A DNA stretch of 64,000 bases, taken from contig JABAQN010000025.1 in assembly GCA_019187495.1 (NCBI GenBank), positions 52,205 through 116,204 on the forward strand. Direction: 5' to 3'. Position 1 is the stretch's first letter; the number at the start of each line of letters is the position of its first letter. The stretch comes from Steroidobacteraceae bacterium. Its GTDB lineage: Bacteria; Pseudomonadota; Gammaproteobacteria; Steroidobacterales; Steroidobacteraceae. The notes under the pieces are model-generated. The model was not told the DNA's origin and ran no database searches. It was given only the letters and a program-made list of their open reading frames with translations. Made by a program: the position numbers and the translations under genes. Shown here piece after piece: positions 30,779-39,219 of this stretch.

Positions 30779-32917
30779 TCAGATCGACTGGGTTTCAGGT
30801 TGTCTCAGCACCGCGCGAGCCAGTGCAGCGGTGGCGCCGAAGCGCAGCGGGATCAGCAGGCCGGCGGCGGCACGCTCGGGATCGACCCCGCCGAGCGTCG
30901 GCAACGCCCCGGACGCAAACAGCGGCGACAGGCCGGTAGCCCGCAGACGTCTCCACGCGGTGGTCACCGCGCGATTGCCATGATTGCCCGCGATGAGCTG
31001 CGCCAGCATCCCTTCTGGCGCCGGCGAGCGCTCACCCGGGGCCAGCAAGTCCAGGGAGCACAACGTGCGATCGGGAGTCAATGCGAGCTTCATCACTGCG
31101 AAGGCAGCGGGCACCGCAAATTCTCCCGCGCTGCGGTCGATGTCGTCGGGGATCTCGCAAAGCGCGAGACCGGGCAGCAGAGCGGTGATGCGTGCATCCA
31201 TACCATCACCGCGCAGGAACGCAGCAACGTCATCGAGCGTTGCTCCCGCCGCGCTCTCCAGCGGCTTGTCGGAGAGCGCGAGCCGCCCGGCCAGCCAGAG
31301 ACGGCGCGCGAGCAGTCGAGGCAGCGCATCGACGAGGCGGCCCTGGAAGCCGTCGCAGATGCGGACCTTTTCACCGGCTTCCGCGGAAAGCCACTGGTCC
31401 CAACGACGATGGACCGGAAATAGCTGTGCGCGCAACGGCAGTGGATCGTCGTCTACGCCACGCAGCCCGGCCAGCGCTTTGGCGATGCGAAACGCCGGCG
31501 AGTTGTCATCTGCGGCGATGACCCAGCGTTCGGACATGCGTGGCAACGGGCGTGCAGCCTCCCGCGCCTGGCTACTTGCCGAGAGCGCCGACTGGATTTC
31601 GCCGAGCAGAATCAGTAGCGCCTGCGCCTCGGCCTTGCTCGGAATCCTGCCAGCTGTCGCGAAAATTCCATCTTCGAGGCGCTTGCGCAAGACCCTGAAC
31701 CGGACGGCGGTTTTGGCATCGTTTGCGAAGCGGCGGAAACGGTTCAGCCAGTCGCTGGCGTCCAGTTCATCGAGCCATGTCGATCTCGGCGCCTCGCTGA
31801 CTGCGACGCGTGCGAGGGGCGCGGCCAGGTAGGCCTTGCCGGCGCGCATCAAAAGGCCAAAGCGCTGGAAGCTTCGCACGCCGCGATATCCACCGAGATG
31901 CTGTACGGCCTGCACAAAATCGAGGGCATCTCGTGCCGGCCTGCGCCCCAGCGCCACTCGACCTTCACCCATGAGGCCCTGCACTTCCGCGTGCGTCGCC
32001 GGCTGCGTCCAGAGAGGCATCCACAGTTCGCCGCGGGCATTCTCAGCATCACTTTCGCCAAGATTTCCCGCGCCCGCGCCTACAGCGCGCACCGTGAACG
32101 GGTAGCTCAGCACTTCAACCGGATCGTCGGCATTGCGACGCACTGCCGCGGCAGCGAACAGCAACGCACCTTCTATCATCAGGACGAAGTCCCACGGATT
32201 TATCGCGGCATCAGCTTCGAAGCCGACGCCGGCATTTGGACCGCCCGCCTGACCGGGTGAGAATTGGCCGATCGAACTCTTGGTAAATCCGGGCGCCGCG
32301 CCGGCGAACAAGGCTGTGCGCAACCAGGCCGGAGAGGCTCTCTCCCCTGCGCCGTCATCCGTAGCTATCACGTCCAGCACGCGCTGCATGAAATTGTTGG
32401 TGAAGTCGAGTCGGCCGTCGTTGCCACCGGTCCCCAGCAGTGGCGGATACTGCGGTGCCTCACCTGCGAGGAGTACCGACGCATCGAACCAACCAAGCGC
32501 GGTATCCGGCAGCTGACTTCGGATGACCGTGAGAAGGCGCACCTTGTCATCACCCTTGGGGCTAGCCGAGCGGTCAAATCCCGCGAGCGCGGACTCGGCG
32601 ACGGCAAGACTGGCCCGATAGTCCTGCAGTCGGCGATCCTCGCTTTGCGCAATGCGCAGCAATGCGTCCTTGTTGTCCTTTGCGTAGAAGCCGCTGCCGC
32701 CGTTCCAGGGCGCCAAGATCGGCGTTGGGGCGTACTCCTCGAGAAAGAACCGCTCGAGCTCATTGCGATCAAGAGGCACAGTCAGCACAAAGCGCTCGCC
32801 GCGCCACGCTCCACGGGTTTCCGGATACTTCGTCGACAGCAGGCGCAGCACACCGAGCGCCTTCAGATAACCGGCGAGCGGGGTCACGGTGCAGCCGTCG
32901 AGGACGATTTCGTTCAT
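30779..32917 (-). CDS. csx17: Csx17 (Cas8g large subunit) of type I-G
   Basis: A 712-residue large subunit of the type I-G effector complex, expected to recognise the PAM and recruit Cas3. The family signature is seen at the N-terminus: LDGCTVTPLAGYLKALGVLRLL, then YAPTPILAPWNGGSGFY (about residues 85-101). The rest is helical and family-specific. Its ATG overlaps the stop of the cas3-fic frame (ATGA), so it is read by ribosomes that finished the Fic domain. That makes translation through the Fic region relevant to effector supply. Confidence 0.92.
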   Translation of the reverse strand: MNEIVLDGCTVTPLAGYLKALGVLRLLSTKYPETRGAWRGERFVLTVPLDRNELERFFLEEYAPTPILAPWNGGSGFYAKDNKDALLRIAQSEDRRLQDYRASLAVAESALAGFDRSASPKGDDKVRLLTVIRSQLPDTALGWFDASVLLAGEAPQYPPLLGTGGNDGRLDFTNNFMQRVLDVIATDDGAGERASPAWLRTALFAGAAPGFTKSSIGQFSPGQAGGPNAGVGFEADAAINPWDFVLMIEGALLFAAAAVRRNADDPVEVLSYPFTVRAVGAGAGNLGESDAENARGELWMPLWTQPATHAEVQGLMGEGRVALGRRPARDALDFVQAVQHLGGYRGVRSFQRFGLLMRAGKAYLAAPLARVAVSEAPRSTWLDELDASDWLNRFRRFANDAKTAVRFRVLRKRLEDGIFATAGRIPSKAEAQALLILLGEIQSALSASSQAREAARPLPRMSERWVIAADDNSPAFRIAKALAGLRGVDDDPLPLRAQLFPVHRRWDQWLSAEAGEKVRICDGFQGRLVDALPRLLARRLWLAGRLALSDKPLESAAGATLDDVAAFLRGDGMDARITALLPGLALCEIPDDIDRSAGEFAVPAAFAVMKLALTPDRTLCSLDLLAPGERSPAPEGMLAQLIAGNHGNRAVTTAWRRLRATGLSPLFASGALPTLGGVDPERAAAGLLIPLRFGATAALARAVLRQPETQSI

Positions 32918-33462
32918 GGCGCACCCCCCTCCTGCAGGCGATCACGCCAGACAGCCATCAGCGGATGCCAATCCGACTGATCACCTGCGCGAAGCGCGGC
33001 GAGATATCGCTCGGTGGCGGCGCCCGCATCCGGCGTGGGATCGACGTCGGGCAGTCTCAGCCGGCGCGTCAGCCAGGCGATGAACACGCGCGTCGTGCGG
33101 CCGTTGAAATCGGCGAACGGATGAATGCTGAGCAATCGGCCTTCGGCGAACGCCAGGGCTTCCAGCCAACGATCGTCGGGCGCGGCCGGCAGCGCATCGA
33201 TGCGCGCGTTGAGGTCTTCGACGTAGCTGCGCATGTGCTGCGCGATCTGGTGCGGTGCAGGTGGTTCGTGCGCACCGACAATGACCTGCGTCCCGCGCCA
33301 TTGGCCGGCGAATCGAGGCGTCAGGTCGCCGCAGATGGCATGGTGGAAATCGCGCAGCAGGGACTCGTCGATGTTGCGCTCGTCGAATGCACCGTTGTCG
33401 ATCGCGTCCTGCAGGACCTCGACGCGCTCCGCCAGGTGCGGCGCGAGCTGGGCGTAGGTCAG
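32914..33462 (-). CDS. Fic-domain (AMPylase-type) toxin segment, possibly translated separately
   Basis: About 182 residues if counted from the CTG at 33462 (CTGA overlap with the antitoxin stop). Fic enzymes usually transfer AMP from ATP to target side chains. Here the motif HPFADFNGRTTR keeps the catalytic His, Asp, Asn, both Gly/Arg after it and the last Arg; Phe replaces the first Gly of the common GNGR form. The preceding flap (TQVIVGAHEPPAPHQIAQHM) is typical. Between the Cas3 body and this domain the frame has no ATG, GTG or TTG, and the first internal ATG (M966) is inside the fold. So the options are a CTG start coupled to the antitoxin, or synthesis only as a Cas3 fusion. Confidence 0.6.
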   Translation of the reverse strand: MTYAQLAPHLAERVEVLQDAIDNGAFDERNIDESLLRDFHHAICGDLTPRFAGQWRGTQVIVGAHEPPAPHQIAQHMRSYVEDLNARIDALPAAPDDRWLEALAFAEGRLLSIHPFADFNGRTTRVFIAWLTRRLRLPDVDPTPDAGAATERYLAALRAGDQSDWHPLMAVWRDRLQEGGAP

Positions 33463-36129
33463 GGGGCCGAGTGCGGTGTCGAGCCGTCGGGTCGCCGCTC
33501 GAGGCGGTCGAGTATCTCCTCCAGCATCTTCTGATCCACCGGCTCGCCCTCGAAGGCCATGCTGCGTGCGACCTTGCGCGGCAGCCGTCGACGACGGATT
33601 TGCCGTTGTTCCTCGGGGCTCAGCGCCCGCCAGCGTTCGATTGCCTGTTTCCAGTCCACGGGCGGCATTGTGAGATCGGGCGAAAGACGGCGCAAGCTGC
33701 TCGGCCGCGGAGGCGCGCCAGTCGGCCAGGCGTACGAGTGTTTCCAGCCACGCAAGTCGAAACGGACCATACTGATCCAGCAGCCGCAGTGAACGCTCGC
33801 TCCAGGATGGGCCCTGTCCGCCGAGACCGATCTCCATCAGGGCGAGGTTCAGCGTGGTGGCATCGCTGTGTTCGCCGTCGAACTCCAGCGCAGGAAGTAG
33901 ATCGCCTTCATGGATGCCGCGAGCAAAGCGCTTGACGCCGGAATCGGCCTGCTCGGTGGGCATGGCGCGCAAGCTCATGCGCACCTTGCCGTGGTGGGCC
34001 AGGATCAGGTACGCGACGAGGTCGGCATCCCGCTCGCCGTCGTGCTGGGCCAGCCAGCCGAGCATGGAGGCGAGCTCATGGCGGAAGTAGCGACGCCGGT
34101 GGTGCATCGGCCCGGCGCAGTCAGACTTGGCCAGCGGTCGCGTCGGGTCGGCCGGCGGACGGCAGCGATACATCGACTGCTGAAACACCGCATGGAGCTT
34201 TCCGAGGTCGTGCCAGCGACCGGCGCGTACCACCGCATCGCGATGGCTGGACTCCTCAAGCGCGATGCACAGCCGCGCGGCGTGATCCGCAACGTGGCCG
34301 AGGTGCTCGGCGAGCAGCACCGGGCGATTCTGTCGTGAGCGCCAGTCATCGGTGTAGTCGCGCTCGTTGTCGGTACTCGCTGCGGCGGGTGGGAGCGGGG
34401 CCACCGGCTTCCTGACGCCGCTATCGAAACCGATAGCGGCGTCATAGCCGCCCTCTGCACCACGCGCCAGCAGCACCATGCCCGGGCGAAGGTTGCCGCT
34501 ACGTGGCAGGCTCGCCCACCGCCCATCCAGCGAGTCCCAGCGCCAGAGCGTGACATCCTTGCGCCTGGCCAGCGCGGTCGCTTGCCCGATCGATGCCGGG
34601 CACAGTTCATCCCGTGCAGGCCGCGTTTGAGGTTCCGGAAGATTGGGGTCATCTTCGAACTCGCGCCAGAACACCTGCACGCCGGGCATGCCGCTGTCAC
34701 GGATGTAGTCGGATACATCGACGTCGAAGCCGGACAGATCGGGGTCGGTGCTGAAAAGATCCAGGAGATCCTTGCGCCGAAGCACCGCGGTGAGCGGCCG
34801 AGCTTCGTCGATGGACGGCAAAGCCAGCGGGCCTGCGCTCGTGAGGTTCATAAGCCTGCTTCGCGCGGTGCCGAGAGAATCCTCGGAATAGGGCAGCAGC
34901 AGGGACTTGTCCTGTGCGATGTCGATCCAGAAAATGCGCGCGCCGTCTCCGTTGTACTTCCCGTCGCGGTTGCAGCGACCGAAGCGCTGCACCAGCGACG
35001 CCCACGGCGCCAGCTCGGTGAACATCACCTTGGAGGATATGTCGACGCCGGCTTCGATGGCCTGCGTGGCCACGATGATGCGATCCACGCCGGACTCATC
35101 ACGAAGCCGGCGCGCCTGGTCGTTGCGTTCCACCGGGCGAAAGCGGGCATGAATCAGGAGGTCGGGCTTGTCCGCCCGGGCCTTGCGCAGCAACTGGAAG
35201 AGCCTCTGGGCACGACCGACGTTGTTGAGGATGACGAGGGTCTGTGCGCTCGTGTCGTGGTGCGCGAGCACGTCGGCACACAATGCCTCGAGATAGGCCT
35301 TGGCGTTCTGCCCGCTGTTGTCGTTGTCGAGGCGCAATGCAGTCGCTTGCAACGACTTGACGGCGTTCAAACGCTCCCTGGCTTGCCGCCGATCCGCGTC
35401 GTCGATGACGTGACGCCGCAGCGAGCCTGCATGCGGCCGCAGATCCACCGTCGCGAGCCACTGCGGATGCAGCGTCGCCGAGACCCACAAGGAACGGCTG
35501 GCCCTCGCCGGCACGAAGCTGCGGCGGAAGGCTTCGAGTTGCGCCGACGTCGCGAGCCCTGCGCCCATCAGCTGCACTTCGTCGTACACCCACAGGCAAT
35601 CGTTGTGCAGCAGCGAGAAATGGATCGGCCACTGATAGCGACTCATGCCGTACCCGCGCATCAACGCGCGCGAGAGGAGCATGTCCTGCGTGCCGATGAG
35701 AACCATGTCCTCGTCGGGGTGTTCGACCCACGAGTCGAGATCACTCTCGCCTCCCATCAATACGTGGACAGAGACTTTGCAGTCTCCCGGCGCACCGTGG
35801 ACGTCGAGGTTGCGCAACCAACCAATGATGTTGTCGCGCGTCTGCTCAACCAGCACCCGCATCGGCAAGCACCACACCAGGCGGCGGGGAGTGGCGTTAT
35901 CAATACCGCTGTGGCGGCCGCCACTGCGCCAACCCCGTTTCCAGAGCCACGCCAGCGTGACGGCAGCGGTCTTGCCCATGCCGGTCGGCACATCGAGCAA
36001 GTCGGGCCAGGGGTCGACGGCCAGCCGTTGCTGGTATGAGTAGGGCTGTCCCAAAGTCGTTGCTGCGCCGAAGAACGGCACAAACCCGGTATCCGGGATG
36101 CCATGCATGGTGATGTCAGATTGTTCCAT
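32914..36129 (-). CDS. cas3: Cas3 helicase-HD nuclease continuous with a C-terminal Fic domain
   Basis: One open frame of 1071 codons. Residues about 25-460: superfamily 2 helicase with Walker A DVPTGMGKT (46-54), Walker B DEVQ (183-186), SAT (217-219) and motif VI QRFGRCNR (381-388). Residues about 600-810: HD nuclease, with HVADHA and the His640-Asp641 pair in RWHDLGK; the HD-after-helicase order is that of type I-G. A normal Cas3 would end near residue 815. Residues about 816-889 are a Gly/Ala/Arg/Thr linker whose DNA also encodes an antitoxin-like protein in another frame. Residues 890-1071 form a Fic domain: flap GQWRGTQVIVGAHEPP and catalytic HPFADFNGRTTR (His1003 to Arg1014). No stop separates the parts. 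Whether the fusion is made as one chain is untested. Confidence 0.9.
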   Translation of the reverse strand: MEQSDITMHGIPDTGFVPFFGAATTLGQPYSYQQRLAVDPWPDLLDVPTGMGKTAAVTLAWLWKRGWRSGGRHSGIDNATPRRLVWCLPMRVLVEQTRDNIIGWLRNLDVHGAPGDCKVSVHVLMGGESDLDSWVEHPDEDMVLIGTQDMLLSRALMRGYGMSRYQWPIHFSLLHNDCLWVYDEVQLMGAGLATSAQLEAFRRSFVPARASRSLWVSATLHPQWLATVDLRPHAGSLRRHVIDDADRRQARERLNAVKSLQATALRLDNDNSGQNAKAYLEALCADVLAHHDTSAQTLVILNNVGRAQRLFQLLRKARADKPDLLIHARFRPVERNDQARRLRDESGVDRIIVATQAIEAGVDISSKVMFTELAPWASLVQRFGRCNRDGKYNGDGARIFWIDIAQDKSLLLPYSEDSLGTARSRLMNLTSAGPLALPSIDEARPLTAVLRRKDLLDLFSTDPDLSGFDVDVSDYIRDSGMPGVQVFWREFEDDPNLPEPQTRPARDELCPASIGQATALARRKDVTLWRWDSLDGRWASLPRSGNLRPGMVLLARGAEGGYDAAIGFDSGVRKPVAPLPPAAASTDNERDYTDDWRSRQNRPVLLAEHLGHVADHAARLCIALEESSHRDAVVRAGRWHDLGKLHAVFQQSMYRCRPPADPTRPLAKSDCAGPMHHRRRYFRHELASMLGWLAQHDGERDADLVAYLILAHHGKVRMSLRAMPTEQADSGVKRFARGIHEGDLLPALEFDGEHSDATTLNLALMEIGLGGQGPSWSERSLRLLDQYGPFRLAWLETLVRLADWRASAAEQLAPSFARSHNAARGLETGNRTLAGAEPRGTTANPSSTAAAQGRTQHGLRGRAGGSEDAGGDTRPPRAATRRLDTALGPLTYAQLAPHLAERVEVLQDAIDNGAFDERNIDESLLRDFHHAICGDLTPRFAGQWRGTQVIVGAHEPPAPHQIAQHMRSYVEDLNARIDALPAAPDDRWLEALAFAEGRLLSIHPFADFNGRTTRVFIAWLTRRLRLPDVDPTPDAGAATERYLAALRAGDQSDWHPLMAVWRDRLQEGGAP
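33459..33668 (-). CDS. Antitoxin-like small protein encoded out of frame inside the cas3-fic linker
   Basis: 69 residues from ATG 33668, one frame off from cas3, ending in a TGA whose first two bases belong to the CTG at the start of the Fic segment. The protein (MPPVDWKQAIERWRALSPEE... then a basic stretch RRRRLPRKVARSMAFEGEP) is a compact helical type. Ser36-Met-Ala-Phe-Glu40-Gly41 matches the (S/T)xxxE(G/N) inhibitory motif by which Fic antitoxins block ATP binding. Third-position G/C is clearly higher in this frame than in the overlapping cas3 frame, so this is the frame under protein selection. No Shine-Dalgarno is evident; translation is probably coupled to cas3. The order antitoxin then Fic is usual for such pairs. 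Confidence 0.75.
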   Translation of the reverse strand: MPPVDWKQAIERWRALSPEEQRQIRRRRLPRKVARSMAFEGEPVDQKMLEEILDRLERRPDGSTPHSAP

Positions 36130-36304
36130 GTATTCCGTGCTGCGCGACGAAACTCATGTGTCGATCTCGTCCGGCAAGATCGAGCTGCTTCCCGACCATT
36201 CCTTCCTCGAAGATACCTGCATTTCAGTTTCGACGGCCATTGAACCACTCGCCAGTCTCATTTCGTGACACCGGCACATCGGACGCCCCGGGCCCCTCTC
36301 TCCG

Positions 36305-37270
36305 CTACTCCCGGTAGCGGCTCAACGCCTTCCGCAACTGCCCGATGACCTCCTCGCGCAGCGCGGCGGGCTCGACCACTTCGACTTCGGGGCCATGGCG
36401 CAGGATGTCCATGACGAGCTCGCGCGGATTGGCGTAGGGGATGCGCAGTTCGTAGCGGCCGTCGTCGAGCCAGGCGCCGTGCTGTTTCGGGTGCCAGGTT
36501 TCGTCGGCCACCCAGCGGGCGCTTTCGCTCGAGAAGCGTAGGACCGCGGTCTTGTCGGCCCGGCCGCCGAAAATGCCGTAGGCGCTGGCGTAGTGGTCGT
36601 CGAGTTCCGCGGCGTCGACGTCGAGCGCGCGCGCGTCGAGCACGGTGCAGCGGCCGATGCGGTCGACGGAGAAACTGCGCAGGGCGTCGCGATGCTCGTC
36701 CCAGGCGTCGAGGTACCAGCTTTCTCGATAGTGCGTGAGGCGCTGCGGGGAAACAGTGCGTTCGCTGCGCTCGTCGCTGCCGCGGGCGTGATACTCGAAC
36801 CACAGCTTGTGGCGCTGCAGGGTGGCCGAGGCGCAGATCTGGAATGCCGGACCGACGCTGCGGGTGGCGATCGCGGGGAATCGTAATCGTTCTGCGGCTT
36901 CGCCCAGATGCAGACGCCGGTGTTGCGCCAGCGACTGAAGTCGTCTGGCCAGCGGCGCAATGTGTTCTTCGAGCAGACCACTGCCCATGTCTTGCAGCAA
37001 GCGGTGCACGACAGCGAGCGCCTGCAGTTCGGCGGGCGAGAACCAGAGGCCGGGCAGTTGATACGATTCGCCGGCGGCGGTCGGCGCGTAGCGATAACCC
37101 TGCATGGTGCACTCGATCGGCGCCCCCAGATAGTTGCGCATGGTGCCGATCACGCGATGAAGTGTCGACTTCGAGCATTCGAGCCGCGCCATGAGGTCTT
37201 CCAGCGGAATCGGCGTGCGCCGGGCGGCCAGGATGTTGTGGAGCTGAAAGATGCGGTCGAATTTGTCCAT
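36305..37270 (-). CDS. WYL-domain transcriptional regulator of the cas operon
   Basis: 321 residues. N-terminal winged helix of the DeoR type (FDRIFQLHNILAARRTPIPLEDLMARLECSKSTLHRVIGTMRNYLGAPIE), a middle WYL domain (LTHYRESWYLDAWDEHRDALRSFSVDRI) and a C-terminal WCX-like region ending VEVVEPAALREEVIGQLRKAL. WYL proteins beside CRISPR loci often act as ligand-sensing repressors or activators. It is 175 bp upstream of cas3 on the same strand, inside the island, and is probably the operon's regulator. The ligand is unknown. Confidence 0.88.
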   Translation of the reverse strand: MDKFDRIFQLHNILAARRTPIPLEDLMARLECSKSTLHRVIGTMRNYLGAPIECTMQGYRYAPTAAGESYQLPGLWFSPAELQALAVVHRLLQDMGSGLLEEHIAPLARRLQSLAQHRRLHLGEAAERLRFPAIATRSVGPAFQICASATLQRHKLWFEYHARGSDERSERTVSPQRLTHYRESWYLDAWDEHRDALRSFSVDRIGRCTVLDARALDVDAAELDDHYASAYGIFGGRADKTAVLRFSSESARWVADETWHPKQHGAWLDDGRYELRIPYANPRELVMDILRHGPEVEVVEPAALREEVIGQLRKALSRYRE

Positions 37271-37453
37271 TCAGCAGCCTTGCGCCCTCCCCATTCGGCG
37301 CCGCGAAGCGGTCGTAGAGACGATGCGCGTGTTTCCGGCGGCACTGTCGAGCACGTTATCGTTGTCGGCATCCGCCAAGTCGAGGCTACCAAAGAAGCCG
37401 GATCAGCAATGTCTCGATGGCGCCGGCAGGTTCCACTTCTGATGCGCCCGGCG

Positions 37454-37545
<92 letters not shown>

Positions 37546-37702
37546 GCCGTTGGGGAGGGCCGCGTATTAGAGCCGCGGCCGGTCGGGGCGTCAAGCGGAC
37601 GTGAAGCCAAGTGCTTGATGCGCCGAGGGGCAATTGCCGGGGGCGGCCGGGCGGTCCATGCTACGGGGGTCAGCCAGCCGCGAACGGGAGCGCGCCCATT
37701 CC

Positions 37703-38248
37703 ATGCAAACGACGCTGCTCGACTACTGGTGGGTACCGCTCGTACGCGGCATCGTGGCGATCCTCTTCGGCGTGTTCGCGCTCGCCTGGCCGGGCATCAG
37801 CCTCGTCGTGTTCCTCGCGATGATCGCCGCGTTCTGGATCGTCGACGGCGCGTTCTCCATTTACTACGCCGGCAAGGCGCGCAACTGGGGCTGGCCGTTC
37901 TGGGGCGGTCTCATCAGCGTGGCGGCGGGTCTCGCCGCCATCGCCGCGCCGGGCCTCGCGGCAATTTCGATCCTGATCGTGATCGCCGTGTGGGCGATCG
38001 TCCGCGGCCTGCTCGACATCTACACGGCCATCAAGTTCCACCGCGAGATCGATTTCGAATGGTGGCTCGCGCTCTCGGGCGCCGTCAGCATTCTGTTCGG
38101 CGCGCTCGTGCTGAAAAACCCCGCCGCCGGAGTGCTCGCGATGCTGACCCTGATCGGGGCCTTCGCGATCGTGATCGGTGTCGTCCTCATCCTCGCCGGC
38201 TTTCGCATCCGGAAATTCCGGAACAAGCGGCGGCCGATCGGGGTGTAG
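37703..38248 (+). CDS. HdeD-family membrane protein
   Basis: 181 residues with six hydrophobic segments in pairs, the HdeD/DUF308 layout: WWVPLVRGIVAILFGVFALAWPGISLVVFLAMIAAFWIVDGAFSIYYA, then two similar repeats (GGLISVAAGLAAIAAPGLAAISILIVIAVWAIVRGLLDIYTA; LSGAVSILFGALVLKNPAAGVLAMLTLIGAFAIVIGVVLILAGFRIR). HdeD is linked to acid resistance in enterics; the role here is unproven. Start ATG 37703 chosen because the upstream 23 codons are charged and not membrane-like. Confidence 0.82.
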   Translation: MQTTLLDYWWVPLVRGIVAILFGVFALAWPGISLVVFLAMIAAFWIVDGAFSIYYAGKARNWGWPFWGGLISVAAGLAAIAAPGLAAISILIVIAVWAIVRGLLDIYTAIKFHREIDFEWWLALSGAVSILFGALVLKNPAAGVLAMLTLIGAFAIVIGVVLILAGFRIRKFRNKRRPIGV

Positions 38249-38287
38249 GAAAGCGAACGGCGGGCAGCCGTTCGCCACCCGCTTCCA

Positions 38288-38947
38288 TCAATCCCTGTCC
38301 GGCGCGCCGGGCGGGAAGAGCTTGCGATACGGACGCGCCTCTTCCACCGCGCGCGCGAACGACGGATGCGCGAGGAGCCGCGCGCGATAGGCGCGCACGC
38401 GCGCGTGGGCAGCGGGAATGTCGTGCACCCAGTCGGCGTAGCAGAGCGCCGGCGCGGCGGCGCAGTCGGCGAGGCTGAAGGCGTTGCCCGCGGCCCATTC
38501 CCGTCCCTGCAGTGCTCGGTCGAGCCAGGCATACGATCTCTCGAGCAGCGCCCGCGCATCGGCGACGCCCTGCGGGTCGCGCGCGTCCGCCGGCCGCATG
38601 TGATCGAACACGATCCGCTGCATCGGCGTCATCACGTAGTTGTCGAAGAAGCGGTCCATCATGCGCACCTCGAGCGCGGCGCGCGCATCGGCGGGGATCA
38701 GTGCCACCGGGCCGGGATGATGGAGCCCGAGGTACTCGATGATGATGCTTGATTCGATCACCGTGCGCCCGCCGTCGACCAGTACGGGCATGCGCTTCAG
38801 CGGCCAGCGCGCGGCGAACTCCGCATCCGCCGCCTCGTCACCTGCCCAGACCGTGCGCAACTCGAACGGCGTGGCGTTTTCGTACAGCGCCACGATCACT
38901 TTCTGGCAATACGATGAAAAAGGATGTCCGTAGAGCGCCAGCGGCAT
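38288..38947 (-). CDS. Glutathione S-transferase family protein
   Basis: Thioredoxin-like N-terminal domain (LALYGHPFSSYCQKVIVALYENATPFEL; a Ser/Cys pair at the active-site position), glutathione-binding MPVLVDGGRTVIESSIIIEYL, and an all-helical C-terminal domain with the N-capping box region AFSLADCAAAPAL. Length of 219 is standard. It lies 5 nt downstream of yggX and may be read through from the asmA-mutY-yggX unit. Substrate unknown. Confidence 0.88.
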   Translation of the reverse strand: MPLALYGHPFSSYCQKVIVALYENATPFELRTVWAGDEAADAEFAARWPLKRMPVLVDGGRTVIESSIIIEYLGLHHPGPVALIPADARAALEVRMMDRFFDNYVMTPMQRIVFDHMRPADARDPQGVADARALLERSYAWLDRALQGREWAAGNAFSLADCAAAPALCYADWVHDIPAAHARVRAYRARLLAHPSFARAVEEARPYRKLFPPGAPDRD

Positions 38948-38952
38948 GACAG

Positions 38953-39219
38953 CTACACCTTGCGAAAATCCCCGGGCGGCGACGACCCTGCGCCGAAGAA
39001 AAATTTCTCCATCTCCGCTTCGAGGAATTTTCGCGCCTTGGGATCGACCGGCGTCAGCCGGTACTCGTTGAGCAGCATGGTCTGGTGACCGACCCAGCGC
39101 TGCCAGGCCTCCTTCGAGACGCTCTCGAAGATGCGTTGCCCGAGGGGCCCGGGATAGGGCACGCGGTCGAGGCCGGGCGCCTCCTTCTTCAGGAGCACGC
39201 AGTGCACGGTTCGGGTCAT
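38953..39219 (-). CDS. yggX: Probable Fe(2+)-trafficking protein YggX
   Basis: 88 residues with the family start [55 protein letters not shown]; the conserved Cys7 is present. YggX protects iron-sulfur enzymes from oxidative damage and is thought to handle Fe(II). It overlaps the mutY stop (ATGA); MutY is an iron-sulfur enzyme, and mutY-yggX linkage is common in gammaproteobacteria. Confidence 0.95.
   Translation of the reverse strand: MTRTVHCVLLKKEAPGLDRVPYPGPLGQRIFESVSKEAWQRWVGHQTMLLNEYRLTPVDPKARKFLEAEMEKFFFGAGSSPPGDFRKV

Noticed and set aside
33459..33770. Longer start (33770) for the antitoxin-like gene
   Set aside because: The first 34 codons overlap conserved Cas3 C-terminal sequence in another frame and are not protein-like; helical antitoxin sequence begins at ATG 33668.
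36128..36268. 46-codon plus-strand ORF in the WYL-cas3 gap (MYSVLRDETHVSISSG...)
   Set aside because: It runs against the operon, overlaps the cas3 start, has no ribosome-binding site and no similarity. This gap more likely holds the cas promoter.
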